Of a stretch of DNA of 5,743 nt, positions 1-4,921 are shown piece by piece. The position numbers and the translations under genes are program-made. This stretch comes from Steroidobacteraceae bacterium (GTDB lineage Bacteria; Pseudomonadota; Gammaproteobacteria; Steroidobacterales; Steroidobacteraceae): contig JALRHE010000299.1 in NCBI GenBank assembly GCA_023253235.1, positions 1 through 5,743 of the forward strand, read 5' to 3'. The notes beneath the pieces are model-generated. The model was not told where the DNA came from, did not search any database, and was given only the letters and a program-made list of their open reading frames with translations. Numbering within the stretch: position 1 is the first letter of the stretch; each line of letters opens with the position of its first letter.

Positions 1-1
1 C

Positions 2-787
2 TTCAACCGCGCCTTGTTTGCGCAATACACGGCGGGCGCGGGTCGTTGGCAATGGGGTATATCCGGTCGCAGTGACGACAACGAGCAGTTCGGTTCGCAT
101 CAGACGGGCACCGTGTCTCTCGGTTATCGCTCGGCCCCGGGCTGGCAGTGGTATGCGAGCACCGGAACGGCCTTCAAGGCGCCGTCGTTCAACGAACTCT
201 ATTACCCGGGATTCAGCAATCCAGATCTCGAGCCTGAAAAATCTCGCAACGTCGAACTCGGCGTGAAACGCCGCGAGGCCTGGGGCCGGTGGTCAGTATC
301 ACTTTATCGAAATCAGGTCGACGATCTGGTGGCGTACGACGTGGCGATCTTTCGGCCGAATAATGTTGCCAGTGCCTTGTTGCAGGGTGCCGAGGGCCAA
401 CTTGATTGGTCTGTCGGCTCGCTCCGGTTCACGCACTCGCTGTCTTGGCTGCAAGCCGAAGATCGTAGCGCCGGGTTCAATCGTGGGCGTGAGCTGCCGC
501 GTCGCCCGAATTGGTCTGGTAAGACGTCCGCTCATTGGCAGAGTGGAGACTGGTCGTTCGGAACCGGTGTCTACTGGATGGGGCACAGGTATGATGACTT
601 GGCCAATTCGCGAGAGCTGGGCAGCGTCGTCACCGTCGATCTGACGTCGGAGTGGCGAGCTACCTCGTCGCTCGCGATGCAGCTGCGAATCGCCAATGCA
701 TTCGATCGTCGTTACGAAACGGCGACGTTATACCCCGCCTTGGGTCGGGAATTTTTGTTGAGCGTGCGGTACAGCACGCCGCGTTGA
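2..787 (+). CDS. btuB: TonB-dependent vitamin B12 receptor BtuB, C-terminal part (5' end outside window)
   Basis: BtuB binds cobalamin at the cell surface and brings it across the outer membrane using TonB energy. The reading frame is open from base 2, so the gene begins left of the window; 261 residues remain, against about 614 for the E. coli precursor. The signal peptide, TonB box, plug and early barrel strands are therefore not seen. The rest aligns from memory with the end of E. coli BtuB: DDNEQFG (DDNSQFG), TGTAFKAPSFNELYY (YGTSYKAPNLGQLY), NPDLEPEKS (NPNLDPEKS), YRNQVDDLVAYD (YRNDVSDLIDYD), and IANAFDRRYET followed by GREFLLSVRYS in the last strands. The protein ends in ...VRYSTPR rather than on a terminal aromatic residue. 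A membrane-protein gene starts 20 bases after the stop, probably in the same operon. Another TonB-dependent receptor is possible but much less likely given the ordered motif matches. Confidence 0.93.
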   Translation, partial: FNRALFAQYTAGAGRWQWGISGRSDDNEQFGSHQTGTVSLGYRSAPGWQWYASTGTAFKAPSFNELYYPGFSNPDLEPEKSRNVELGVKRREAWGRWSVSLYRNQVDDLVAYDVAIFRPNNVASALLQGAEGQLDWSVGSLRFTHSLSWLQAEDRSAGFNRGRELPRRPNWSGKTSAHWQSGDWSFGTGVYWMGHRYDDLANSRELGSVVTVDLTSEWRATSSLAMQLRIANAFDRRYETATLYPALGREFLLSVRYSTPR

Positions 788-793
788 ACGTGA

Positions 794-799
794 GGGAGG
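794..799 (+). promoter_or_regulatory. Ribosome binding site deciding the start of the membrane-protein gene
   Basis: GGGAGG lies 8 bases before the GTG at 808. The only nearby in-frame alternative, the GTG at 790, has no purine-rich stretch before it. This sets the start at 808 although the frame stays open upstream to 652 inside btuB. Confidence 0.7.
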
Positions 800-807
800 C
801 TCGGAAC

Positions 808-1362
808 GTGTCGGACATCATCAAAGGTCGTGGATTTTGGATGCTTGCGTTGATCTTGGCAGTGGCCATGAGCGTGACGCGGGTAGGGCACTTCGGCGAG
901 TTTCAGGGTCCGCCAGATGCATCCTGGGCTGTGTTTTTCCTAGCTGGTATGTGGTTGCGCGAGCCGCGTCTGTTCCCCGCCTTTTTCGTGTTGGCTTGGG
1001 TGGCTGATCTGACGGCTTTTGCGATGGGAACGCCGACCGATTGCTACTCGCCGGCGTATTTCTTCTTGATCCCCGCCTATGGCGCACTTTGGGCTGCGGG
1101 TCACTGGGTCGGTGCCGAAGTCTCGCGAGCGCGCGCTCCGCTCATTCTCGCGGTCGGTGCCGTCGCGGCGCTCGTCACCTTCGTGGTCGCGAATCTCGGT
1201 ATGTACTGGCTCGCGCCGTCGCCGTCGGCGACCAGCTTGGTCGACTACGCGGCGGCCGTTGCCGGGTATTTCCCTGGTTACTTGCTGACGATGGGCCTTT
1301 ACGTGGGGCTTGCACTCGTCGCTGTTGCAGCCTTGCGCTTTAAGCGTCTGGCGAGCGAGTAA
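808..1362 (+). CDS. Small polytopic membrane protein next to btuB, candidate cobalamin transport component
   Basis: A 184-residue integral membrane protein with no visible enzymatic motif. Hydrophobic segments lie at about residues 11-24, 38-50, 55-73, 82-102, 111-132 and 150-177, so five to six membrane helices. There is no cleavable signal peptide; the C-terminus FKRLASE is basic and probably cytoplasmic. A conserved-looking region runs from HFGEFQGPPDAS into WAVFFLAGMWLREP, followed by CYSPAYFFLIPAYGALW. These phrases resemble, from memory, small proteins near btuB in other gammaproteobacteria that are sometimes labelled cobalamin transporter; size and topology also suit an ECF-type substrate-binding component. 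Placement directly behind btuB supports a role in B12 passage through the inner membrane, but that is inference: no ATPase or BtuCDF gene is seen. The GTG start follows a good ribosome binding site. The last 21 codons overlap the end of the opposing acyl-CoA dehydrogenase gene. Confidence 0.8.
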   Translation: MSDIIKGRGFWMLALILAVAMSVTRVGHFGEFQGPPDASWAVFFLAGMWLREPRLFPAFFVLAWVADLTAFAMGTPTDCYSPAYFFLIPAYGALWAAGHWVGAEVSRARAPLILAVGAVAALVTFVVANLGMYWLAPSPSATSLVDYAAAVAGYFPGYLLTMGLYVGLALVAVAALRFKRLASE

Positions 1363-2486
1363 AGGTGAACCTCCGAGGGGCCGTCGTATACGCGGAACCC
1401 TCGGATCTCTCGCCAAATCTTGGAGACCGGCGTCTCATCGACGATGCCGCTGCCACCGAGCACCTGCACGCAACGATCGACAATCTGAAACAGCGTTTCG
1501 CCGCAGCTGTATTTGGCCATGCTGGAGTCGGTTGAGGCGCGACTGCCTTGGTCGAGCGTCCAGGCGACGTAATCGATCATCAACTGAGTTTGCTTCAGAT
1601 CGACTTCGTTGCGAGCCAAGGCAAAGCCCACACCCTCGTGATCGATGAGCGTCTTGCCGAAAGCCTGCCGACGACAAGCGTATTCGGTGGCGATGTGATG
1701 AGCGCGCAGCGCAGCGCCCCACCAACGCATGCAGTGGGTCAGACGGGCAGGTGCCAGCCGCACCTGGGCGTATTTGAAGCCTTCGTGTGGCGCACCGAGT
1801 ACCATTTCTTTGGGCACCCGAACGTTTTTCAGCGACAACACGCCGTGACCACCCGGCATGGTGTGATCGACGGTATGCATCACGCGTTCGAGTACGATCC
1901 CCGGATCCGGTAGCGGCACCAGAAACATCGTGGCGTGGTGACCACCGGTGCGCGCCATCACGATGCCAAAGCCGGCACCTTCGGCGCCGGTGATGAACCA
2001 CTTGCGACCATTGATGACCCAGTGATCACCGTCTTCGACGGCCTCGGTTTTGAGCATGTCCGGATCGGAGCCAGAGCCGCCATCAGGCTCGGTCATGAAA
2101 AACGACGAACGCATCACACCGGCCGCGAGCGGTTTCAAAAAACGCTCTTTTTGCTCGTGCGTCGCGATGCGTTCGAGCATGTGCATGTTGCCCTCATCGG
2201 GCGCCATGCAGTTCATGGCAACGGGGCCTAGCAGTGAGTAGCCGCTCGCACGCAGAACCGTGGCGGTCTCTCGATGATTCAGGCCGTAGCCGCCCCATTC
2301 GGTGCCGACTTGAGGCGCCAGGAGTCCGGCTGAGCGGGCTTTGCCGCGCAGCTCTTGGACTAGATCGTCAGTGATGGGTCCCTGGAATCGCGGATCGGAT
2401 TCGTAGGGGATGATGACATCGCGAATGAAGCGCGCGGTTCGCGCCTCGAGGTCGAGTTCGCGGGGGCTAGGCGTAAAATCTGTCAT
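1299..2486 (-). CDS. Acyl-CoA dehydrogenase, ACAD10/11-like subgroup
   Basis: A complete 395-residue FAD flavoprotein of the acyl-CoA dehydrogenase family, which introduces a C2-C3 double bond into acyl-CoA thioesters and passes electrons to electron-transfer flavoprotein. Domains follow the family order: N-terminal helices (about 1-125), the middle beta domain with MTEPDGGSGSD (131-141) and VINGRKWFITGA (157-168), and the C-terminal helical domain with RRQAFGKTL (272-280), QVLGGSGI (341-348) and YDGPSEVH (367-374). Asp368 sits where medium-chain enzymes carry the catalytic Glu of YEGT. Asp with the GP.EVH ending is, as I recall, typical of the ACAD10/ACAD11 branch. The substrate cannot be told; this branch often takes branched, long or hydroxylated acyl groups. 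The ATG start lies 33 bases after the torF-like stop, so cotranscription is possible, but a promoter-like 10-mer sits in that gap. The C-terminal tail after RRLKR is Ala/Ser/Thr-rich and lies in the overlap with the convergent gene. Confidence 0.93.
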   Translation of the reverse strand: MTDFTPSPRELDLEARTARFIRDVIIPYESDPRFQGPITDDLVQELRGKARSAGLLAPQVGTEWGGYGLNHRETATVLRASGYSLLGPVAMNCMAPDEGNMHMLERIATHEQKERFLKPLAAGVMRSSFFMTEPDGGSGSDPDMLKTEAVEDGDHWVINGRKWFITGAEGAGFGIVMARTGGHHATMFLVPLPDPGIVLERVMHTVDHTMPGGHGVLSLKNVRVPKEMVLGAPHEGFKYAQVRLAPARLTHCMRWWGAALRAHHIATEYACRRQAFGKTLIDHEGVGFALARNEVDLKQTQLMIDYVAWTLDQGSRASTDSSMAKYSCGETLFQIVDRCVQVLGGSGIVDETPVSKIWREIRGFRVYDGPSEVHLYSLARRLKRKAATATSASPT

Positions 2487-2495
2487 AGCCCCCGC

Positions 2496-2505
2496 AGTTT
2501 ACCCG
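2496..2505 (-). promoter_or_regulatory. Possible -10 element just before the acyl-CoA dehydrogenase start
   Basis: On the minus strand CGGGTAAACT ends 9 bases before the ATG. TAAACT is a fair -10 hexamer, and transcription starting 6-9 bases after it would begin at or almost at the ATG, giving a leaderless or near-leaderless mRNA. The same 10-mer precedes the aldehyde dehydrogenase ATG. No strong -35 is seen; the best 16-base-spaced candidate is GTGATT. The G-run in GCGGGGGCT before the ATG is too close to be an ideal ribosome binding site. Confidence 0.35.
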
Positions 2506-2519
2506 TTATCCGCGGCGAA

Positions 2520-3215
2520 TCACTCCCAGGGGAAGCTCGTCGCGACCGAAATGAAAGCCTTGCTGTCCGAGCTGAACACGTTGCCGTCGACGTTGTTACC
2601 CGGGCGGTAGTCGCTACCGTCGATCCACTTCAGCGTCAGATCGAACTTGCCGACGGTCTTGGTGAGACCGATGGCGTAGTCGGTGTACTTGTCGTCAGCC
2701 CAGTACTCGCCGCTGCTCTGGCCAGCGTGCAGCAGCAGACCGAAGTCTTTTGGCAACGGCAGCTCGAGGTTGGCTTCGACGTAGCGGGCGGCCAAACCCG
2801 TGTTGCCGTAGTCCCAGGCGTACCAGAACTTGGTCGAGAAGCCTTGATAGGCAAGGCCGAAAGCGGCCTCGGCATAGTCGACCTTGTCGTCCCGATCGAA
2901 GTAGCTGTACTGCGTGACCGAGAAGTCGTAGGTGAAGTCGTCGGTGATATTGCCCGTGTAGCCAGCGTAGATATCGAGCTCGACGTCCGAGGCCGTATCG
3001 GGTCCGAAGTCGACGTTGCTGGCCCAGCCGCCTACGTAGAAGCCTGAATCGCCGGCCCAGTCGAGGCTCAACTGCAGCGAAGGATCCTTGGCGCTTTGAC
3101 TGATACCGCGGAAGTCGTAGTCGGAGGCCAGAGTGACGGTCGAACTGACTTCGGCGCGGGCCGCAGTGCCGACAGCCGCTGCGGCCATCAGAGCGAGAAG
3201 GGGGAGGGTTTTCAT
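2520..3215 (-). CDS. TorF-type putative outer-membrane porin
   Basis: An exported 231-residue protein of the TorF/TIGR02001 putative porin type, predicted to form a small beta-barrel in the outer membrane; the cargo of this family is not established. The signal peptide is clear: MKTL, a hydrophobic stretch, then GTAARA with likely cleavage before Glu22. The mature part opens with the family-like TLASDYDFRGISQSAKDPSL and GFYVGGWASNVDFG, and continues with alternating amphipathic strands rich in Tyr, Trp, Asp and Gly (ELDIYAGYTG, VTQYSYFDRDD, KFWYAWDYGNTG). The frame stays open to an upstream ATG at 3281, but the start at 3215 is chosen because it begins the signal peptide and has GAGGA 10 bases before it. 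The chain ends ...SVATSFPWE, three residues beyond the expected C-terminal Phe of a barrel. The acyl-CoA dehydrogenase gene follows after 33 bases. Confidence 0.87.
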   Translation of the reverse strand: MKTLPLLALMAAAAVGTAARAEVSSTVTLASDYDFRGISQSAKDPSLQLSLDWAGDSGFYVGGWASNVDFGPDTASDVELDIYAGYTGNITDDFTYDFSVTQYSYFDRDDKVDYAEAAFGLAYQGFSTKFWYAWDYGNTGLAARYVEANLELPLPKDFGLLLHAGQSSGEYWADDKYTDYAIGLTKTVGKFDLTLKWIDGSDYRPGNNVDGNVFSSDSKAFISVATSFPWE

Positions 3216-3225
3216 GCGTTTTTGA

Positions 3226-3230
3226 TCCTC
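3226..3230 (-). promoter_or_regulatory. Ribosome binding site of the TorF-type gene
   Basis: GAGGA on the minus strand, 10 bases before the ATG at 3215. It supports that ATG over the in-frame upstream ATG codons at 3281 and 3272, which would place extra residues before the signal peptide. Confidence 0.6.
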
Positions 3231-3306
3231 GAAGGGGTGGGTTCCAATCTGACGAAGCAAACGACATGCCATGTACCGCAAGCCGTTTACAGGTCAGGTT
3301 GCCGGT

Positions 3307-3312
3307 ATTTTA
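3307..3312 (-). promoter_or_regulatory. Possible -10 hexamer for the TorF-type gene
   Basis: TAAAAT on the minus strand, the best -10 match upstream of the gene, giving a leader of roughly 85 bases. The matching -35 position (CCAACC/ACCAAC) is poor and falls inside the 3323-3339 inverted repeat, so it would need an activator or is not the real promoter. Confidence 0.25.
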
Positions 3313-3322
3313 ACTCGAAACT

Positions 3323-3339
3323 CGCACCGGGTTGGTGCG
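3323..3339. repeat. Perfect inverted repeat CGCACC-N5-GGTGCG
   Basis: Six complementary bases on each side of a five-base centre (GGGTT). It lies in the divergent region, next to the minus-strand TAAAAT and just after the weak plus-strand TTAACT. It could be an operator or a leader hairpin for the aldehyde dehydrogenase transcript. It has no T-run and is not placed like a terminator. Confidence 0.4.
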
Positions 3340-3354
3340 CCGCGAGCACGCGTT

Positions 3355-3389
3355 GCCGGTCGATAGTGCAGTCACCGTCCCTGACCGGC
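3355..3389. repeat. Inverted repeat GCCGGTC-N21-GACCGGC upstream of the aldehyde dehydrogenase
   Basis: Seven-base perfect arms at 3355-3361 and 3383-3389, their centres 28 bases apart. The left arm is part of TTGCCGGT, which also occurs at 3299-3306. The right arm touches the CGGGTAAACT element. It may be paired binding sites for a regulator of the aldehyde dehydrogenase gene, though GC-rich short repeats arise by chance. Confidence 0.35.
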
Positions 3390-3399
3390 CGGGTAAACT
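3390..3399 (+). promoter_or_regulatory. Possible -10 element just before the aldehyde dehydrogenase start
   Basis: CGGGTAAACT ends 7 bases before the ATG at 3407. The bases between (CACCCCC counted from 3400) contain no ribosome binding site, which fits a transcript beginning at or next to the start codon. The -35 position 17 bases upstream is weak (GTCACC). The identical 10-mer precedes the acyl-CoA dehydrogenase start. Confidence 0.38.
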
Positions 3400-3406
3400 C
3401 ACCCCC

Positions 3407-4921
3407 ATGAACGATTCATCTCCGATGACCGCCACCGCGAACCAGACGTGGCATCAACGTGCCGCCGAGTTGAAGCCGGACGGGCGCGCCTTTGTGGCTG
3501 GGCAGCGCGTCGCCTCGCTTGCCGGTGCGACGTTCGAGAAGCGCTCGCCGATCGACGGCCGATTGCTTGCGCAGGTTGCAGATGGTCAGAGTGCCGATAT
3601 CGATATCGCGGTCGCCGATGCGCGTGCGGCTTTCGTTAGTGGCGTTTGGTCGGCGCGGGCACCGAGCGCACGCAAAAGAGTCTTACAACGCTTCGCCGAA
3701 TTGATTCGCGCACACAAGGACGAGTTAGCACTGCTCGAAACGCTCGACATGGGCAAGCCGATCGGCGATTCGCTCAAGGTGGATGTGCCGAGCACCGCGC
3801 GCTGTATCGATTGGTATGCCGAGGCGATCGACAAGATCTACGGGGAGGTGGCGCCAACCTCATCGTCGGTGCTGGCGACCATCACCCGTGAGCCGCTCGG
3901 CGTGGTGGGCGCCATCGTGCCGTGGAATTTCCCGTTGATCATGACCGCTTGGAAGGTGGCGCCGATCCTGGCCGCCGGTAATTCATTGGTGTTGAAGCCC
4001 TCGGAGAAATCTCCTCTGTCGGCTTTGCGTCTTGCCGAGATCGCCATCGAAGCGGGCGTTCCACCCGGCGTGTTCAACGTGGTGCCAGGATACGGTCACA
4101 CGGCTGGCAAAGCGCTGGCGCTGCATATGGATGTCGATGCGATCGGCTTCACGGGATCGACAGCGACCGGCAAACTCGTCATGCAGTACGCGGGTCAGTC
4201 GAATCTCAAGCGAGTGGGGCTCGAGTGTGGCGGCAAGTCGGCGAACATCGTCATGGCCGATTGCCCTGACCTCGAGGCGGCGGCAACTGCGGCTGCCTTC
4301 GCCATCTTTTTCAATCAGGGTGAGATGTGCTCGGCGGGGTCCCGTCTGCTCGTGCAGCGCTCGATACGTGAGGCGATGCTCGAGCGGATCACGACGATCG
4401 CCAAGCGTATGGTGCCCGGCGATCCGCTCGATCCCTCGACCCGTCTCGGTGCTCTGGTCGACGAGACACAGATGAATCGAGTGCTGGGATACATCCACAG
4501 CGGTCGCGAGCAAGGCGCTCGCCTGCATTGTGGTGGTGGACGCGTGCGACAGGAGAGTGGCGGTTACTACGTCGAGCCAACGGTATTCGACGACGTCTCG
4601 CCGCAAATGACGATCGCGCGCGAAGAAATCTTTGGTCCGGTACTGGCGACGATTCCGTTCGATACGATCGACGAGGCAGTTTCGATCGCGAACGCGACCG
4701 AGTACGGTTTGGCTGCAGCAATCTGGAGTCGGGACATCAACGTGGCGCACAAGGCGGCGCGAGCCCTGCGCTCGGGTATGGTCTACGTGAACTGCTACGA
4801 CGCCGACGATATCACCGTGCCCTTTGGTGGATACAAGCAATCGGGTATCGGGCGTGACAAGTCGTTGCACGCATTCGAGAAGTACACCGAATTGAAGACC
4901 ACCTGGATCGAATTCGGTTGA
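3407..4921 (+). CDS. NAD(P)-dependent aldehyde dehydrogenase, PuuC-like
   Basis: A complete 504-residue soluble aldehyde dehydrogenase that oxidises an aldehyde to its acid with NAD(P)+. All expected catalytic elements are present: PWNFP with Asn174, LKPSE with Lys197 for cofactor binding, FTGS at 248-251, general base Glu273 in LECGGKS, nucleophile Cys308 in NQGEMC, EEIFGPV at 406-412, and PFGGYKQSG at 472-480. Long stretches match E. coli PuuC (495 residues, gamma-glutamyl-gamma-aminobutyraldehyde dehydrogenase), such as WYAEAIDK.YGEVA, LKPSEKSPLSA.RLA, GGKSANIV.ADCPDL, and the ending GRDKSLHA.EK.TELKT.W. A polyamine-derived amino aldehyde is thus a reasonable guess, but no puuA, puuB or puuD is present here, so the substrate stays open. 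The frame is open from 3332; ATG 3407 is chosen because it gives the usual N-terminal length. There is no ribosome binding site before it. The stop overlaps the likely start of the next gene. Confidence 0.94.
   Translation: MNDSSPMTATANQTWHQRAAELKPDGRAFVAGQRVASLAGATFEKRSPIDGRLLAQVADGQSADIDIAVADARAAFVSGVWSARAPSARKRVLQRFAELIRAHKDELALLETLDMGKPIGDSLKVDVPSTARCIDWYAEAIDKIYGEVAPTSSSVLATITREPLGVVGAIVPWNFPLIMTAWKVAPILAAGNSLVLKPSEKSPLSALRLAEIAIEAGVPPGVFNVVPGYGHTAGKALALHMDVDAIGFTGSTATGKLVMQYAGQSNLKRVGLECGGKSANIVMADCPDLEAAATAAAFAIFFNQGEMCSAGSRLLVQRSIREAMLERITTIAKRMVPGDPLDPSTRLGALVDETQMNRVLGYIHSGREQGARLHCGGGRVRQESGGYYVEPTVFDDVSPQMTIAREEIFGPVLATIPFDTIDEAVSIANATEYGLAAAIWSRDINVAHKAARALRSGMVYVNCYDADDITVPFGGYKQSGIGRDKSLHAFEKYTELKTTWIEFG

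Larger units (their letters stand above)
3216..3406. promoter_or_regulatory. Divergent control region between the TorF-type and aldehyde dehydrogenase genes
   Basis: This 191-base stretch is the longest non-coding segment and must carry the start signals of at least the torF-like gene. Visible elements: a minus-strand TAAAAT (3312-3307) as a possible -10 for torF; a plus-strand TTTACA (3286-3291) with TTAACT 18 bases on (3310-3315) as a weak promoter; a six-pair hairpin CGCACC-GGGTT-GGTGCG (3323-3339); TTGCCGGT twice in direct orientation (3299-3306 and 3353-3360); GCCGGTC/GACCGGC inverted at 3355-3361 and 3383-3389; and ACATG-C-CATGT (3264-3274). No small ORF with a convincing start is seen. 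The division into promoters and operators is inference. Confidence 0.6.

Noticed and set aside
652..807. Longer upstream start for the membrane protein, overlapping btuB
   Set aside because: The extra 52 codons translate the btuB end out of frame, are polar and have no ribosome binding site, whereas GTG 808 is well placed behind GGGAGG.
1372..1405. Inverted repeat TCCGAGGG-N18-CCCTCGGA just after the membrane-protein stop, a possible terminator
   Set aside because: There is no T-run after it on either strand, the loop is long, and it lies in the codons for the dehydrogenase's conserved YDGPSEVH region, which constrains the sequence on its own. A role as a 3' stem cannot be excluded but is not supported.
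940..1416. Minus-strand open frame of 158 codons across the membrane-protein gene
   Set aside because: The translation is very Arg-rich and low in complexity, with no motif; it is the mirror of the real plus-strand gene and overlaps the dehydrogenase end in another frame.
1548..1913. Plus-strand open frame of 121 codons inside the acyl-CoA dehydrogenase region
   Set aside because: It is antisense to conserved dehydrogenase motifs, with no start signal and no recognisable fold.
2487..2519. Terminator between the torF-like gene and the acyl-CoA dehydrogenase
   Set aside because: Only 33 bases separate them; CCGCGG is a palindrome but there is no stem-loop with a T-run.
3983..4870. Long minus-strand open frame (295 codons) opposite the aldehyde dehydrogenase
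   Set aside because: It is fully antisense to a strongly recognised gene; its translation is rich in Arg, His and Asp with no family motif, hydrophobic core or ribosome binding site, as expected of a GC-rich shadow frame.
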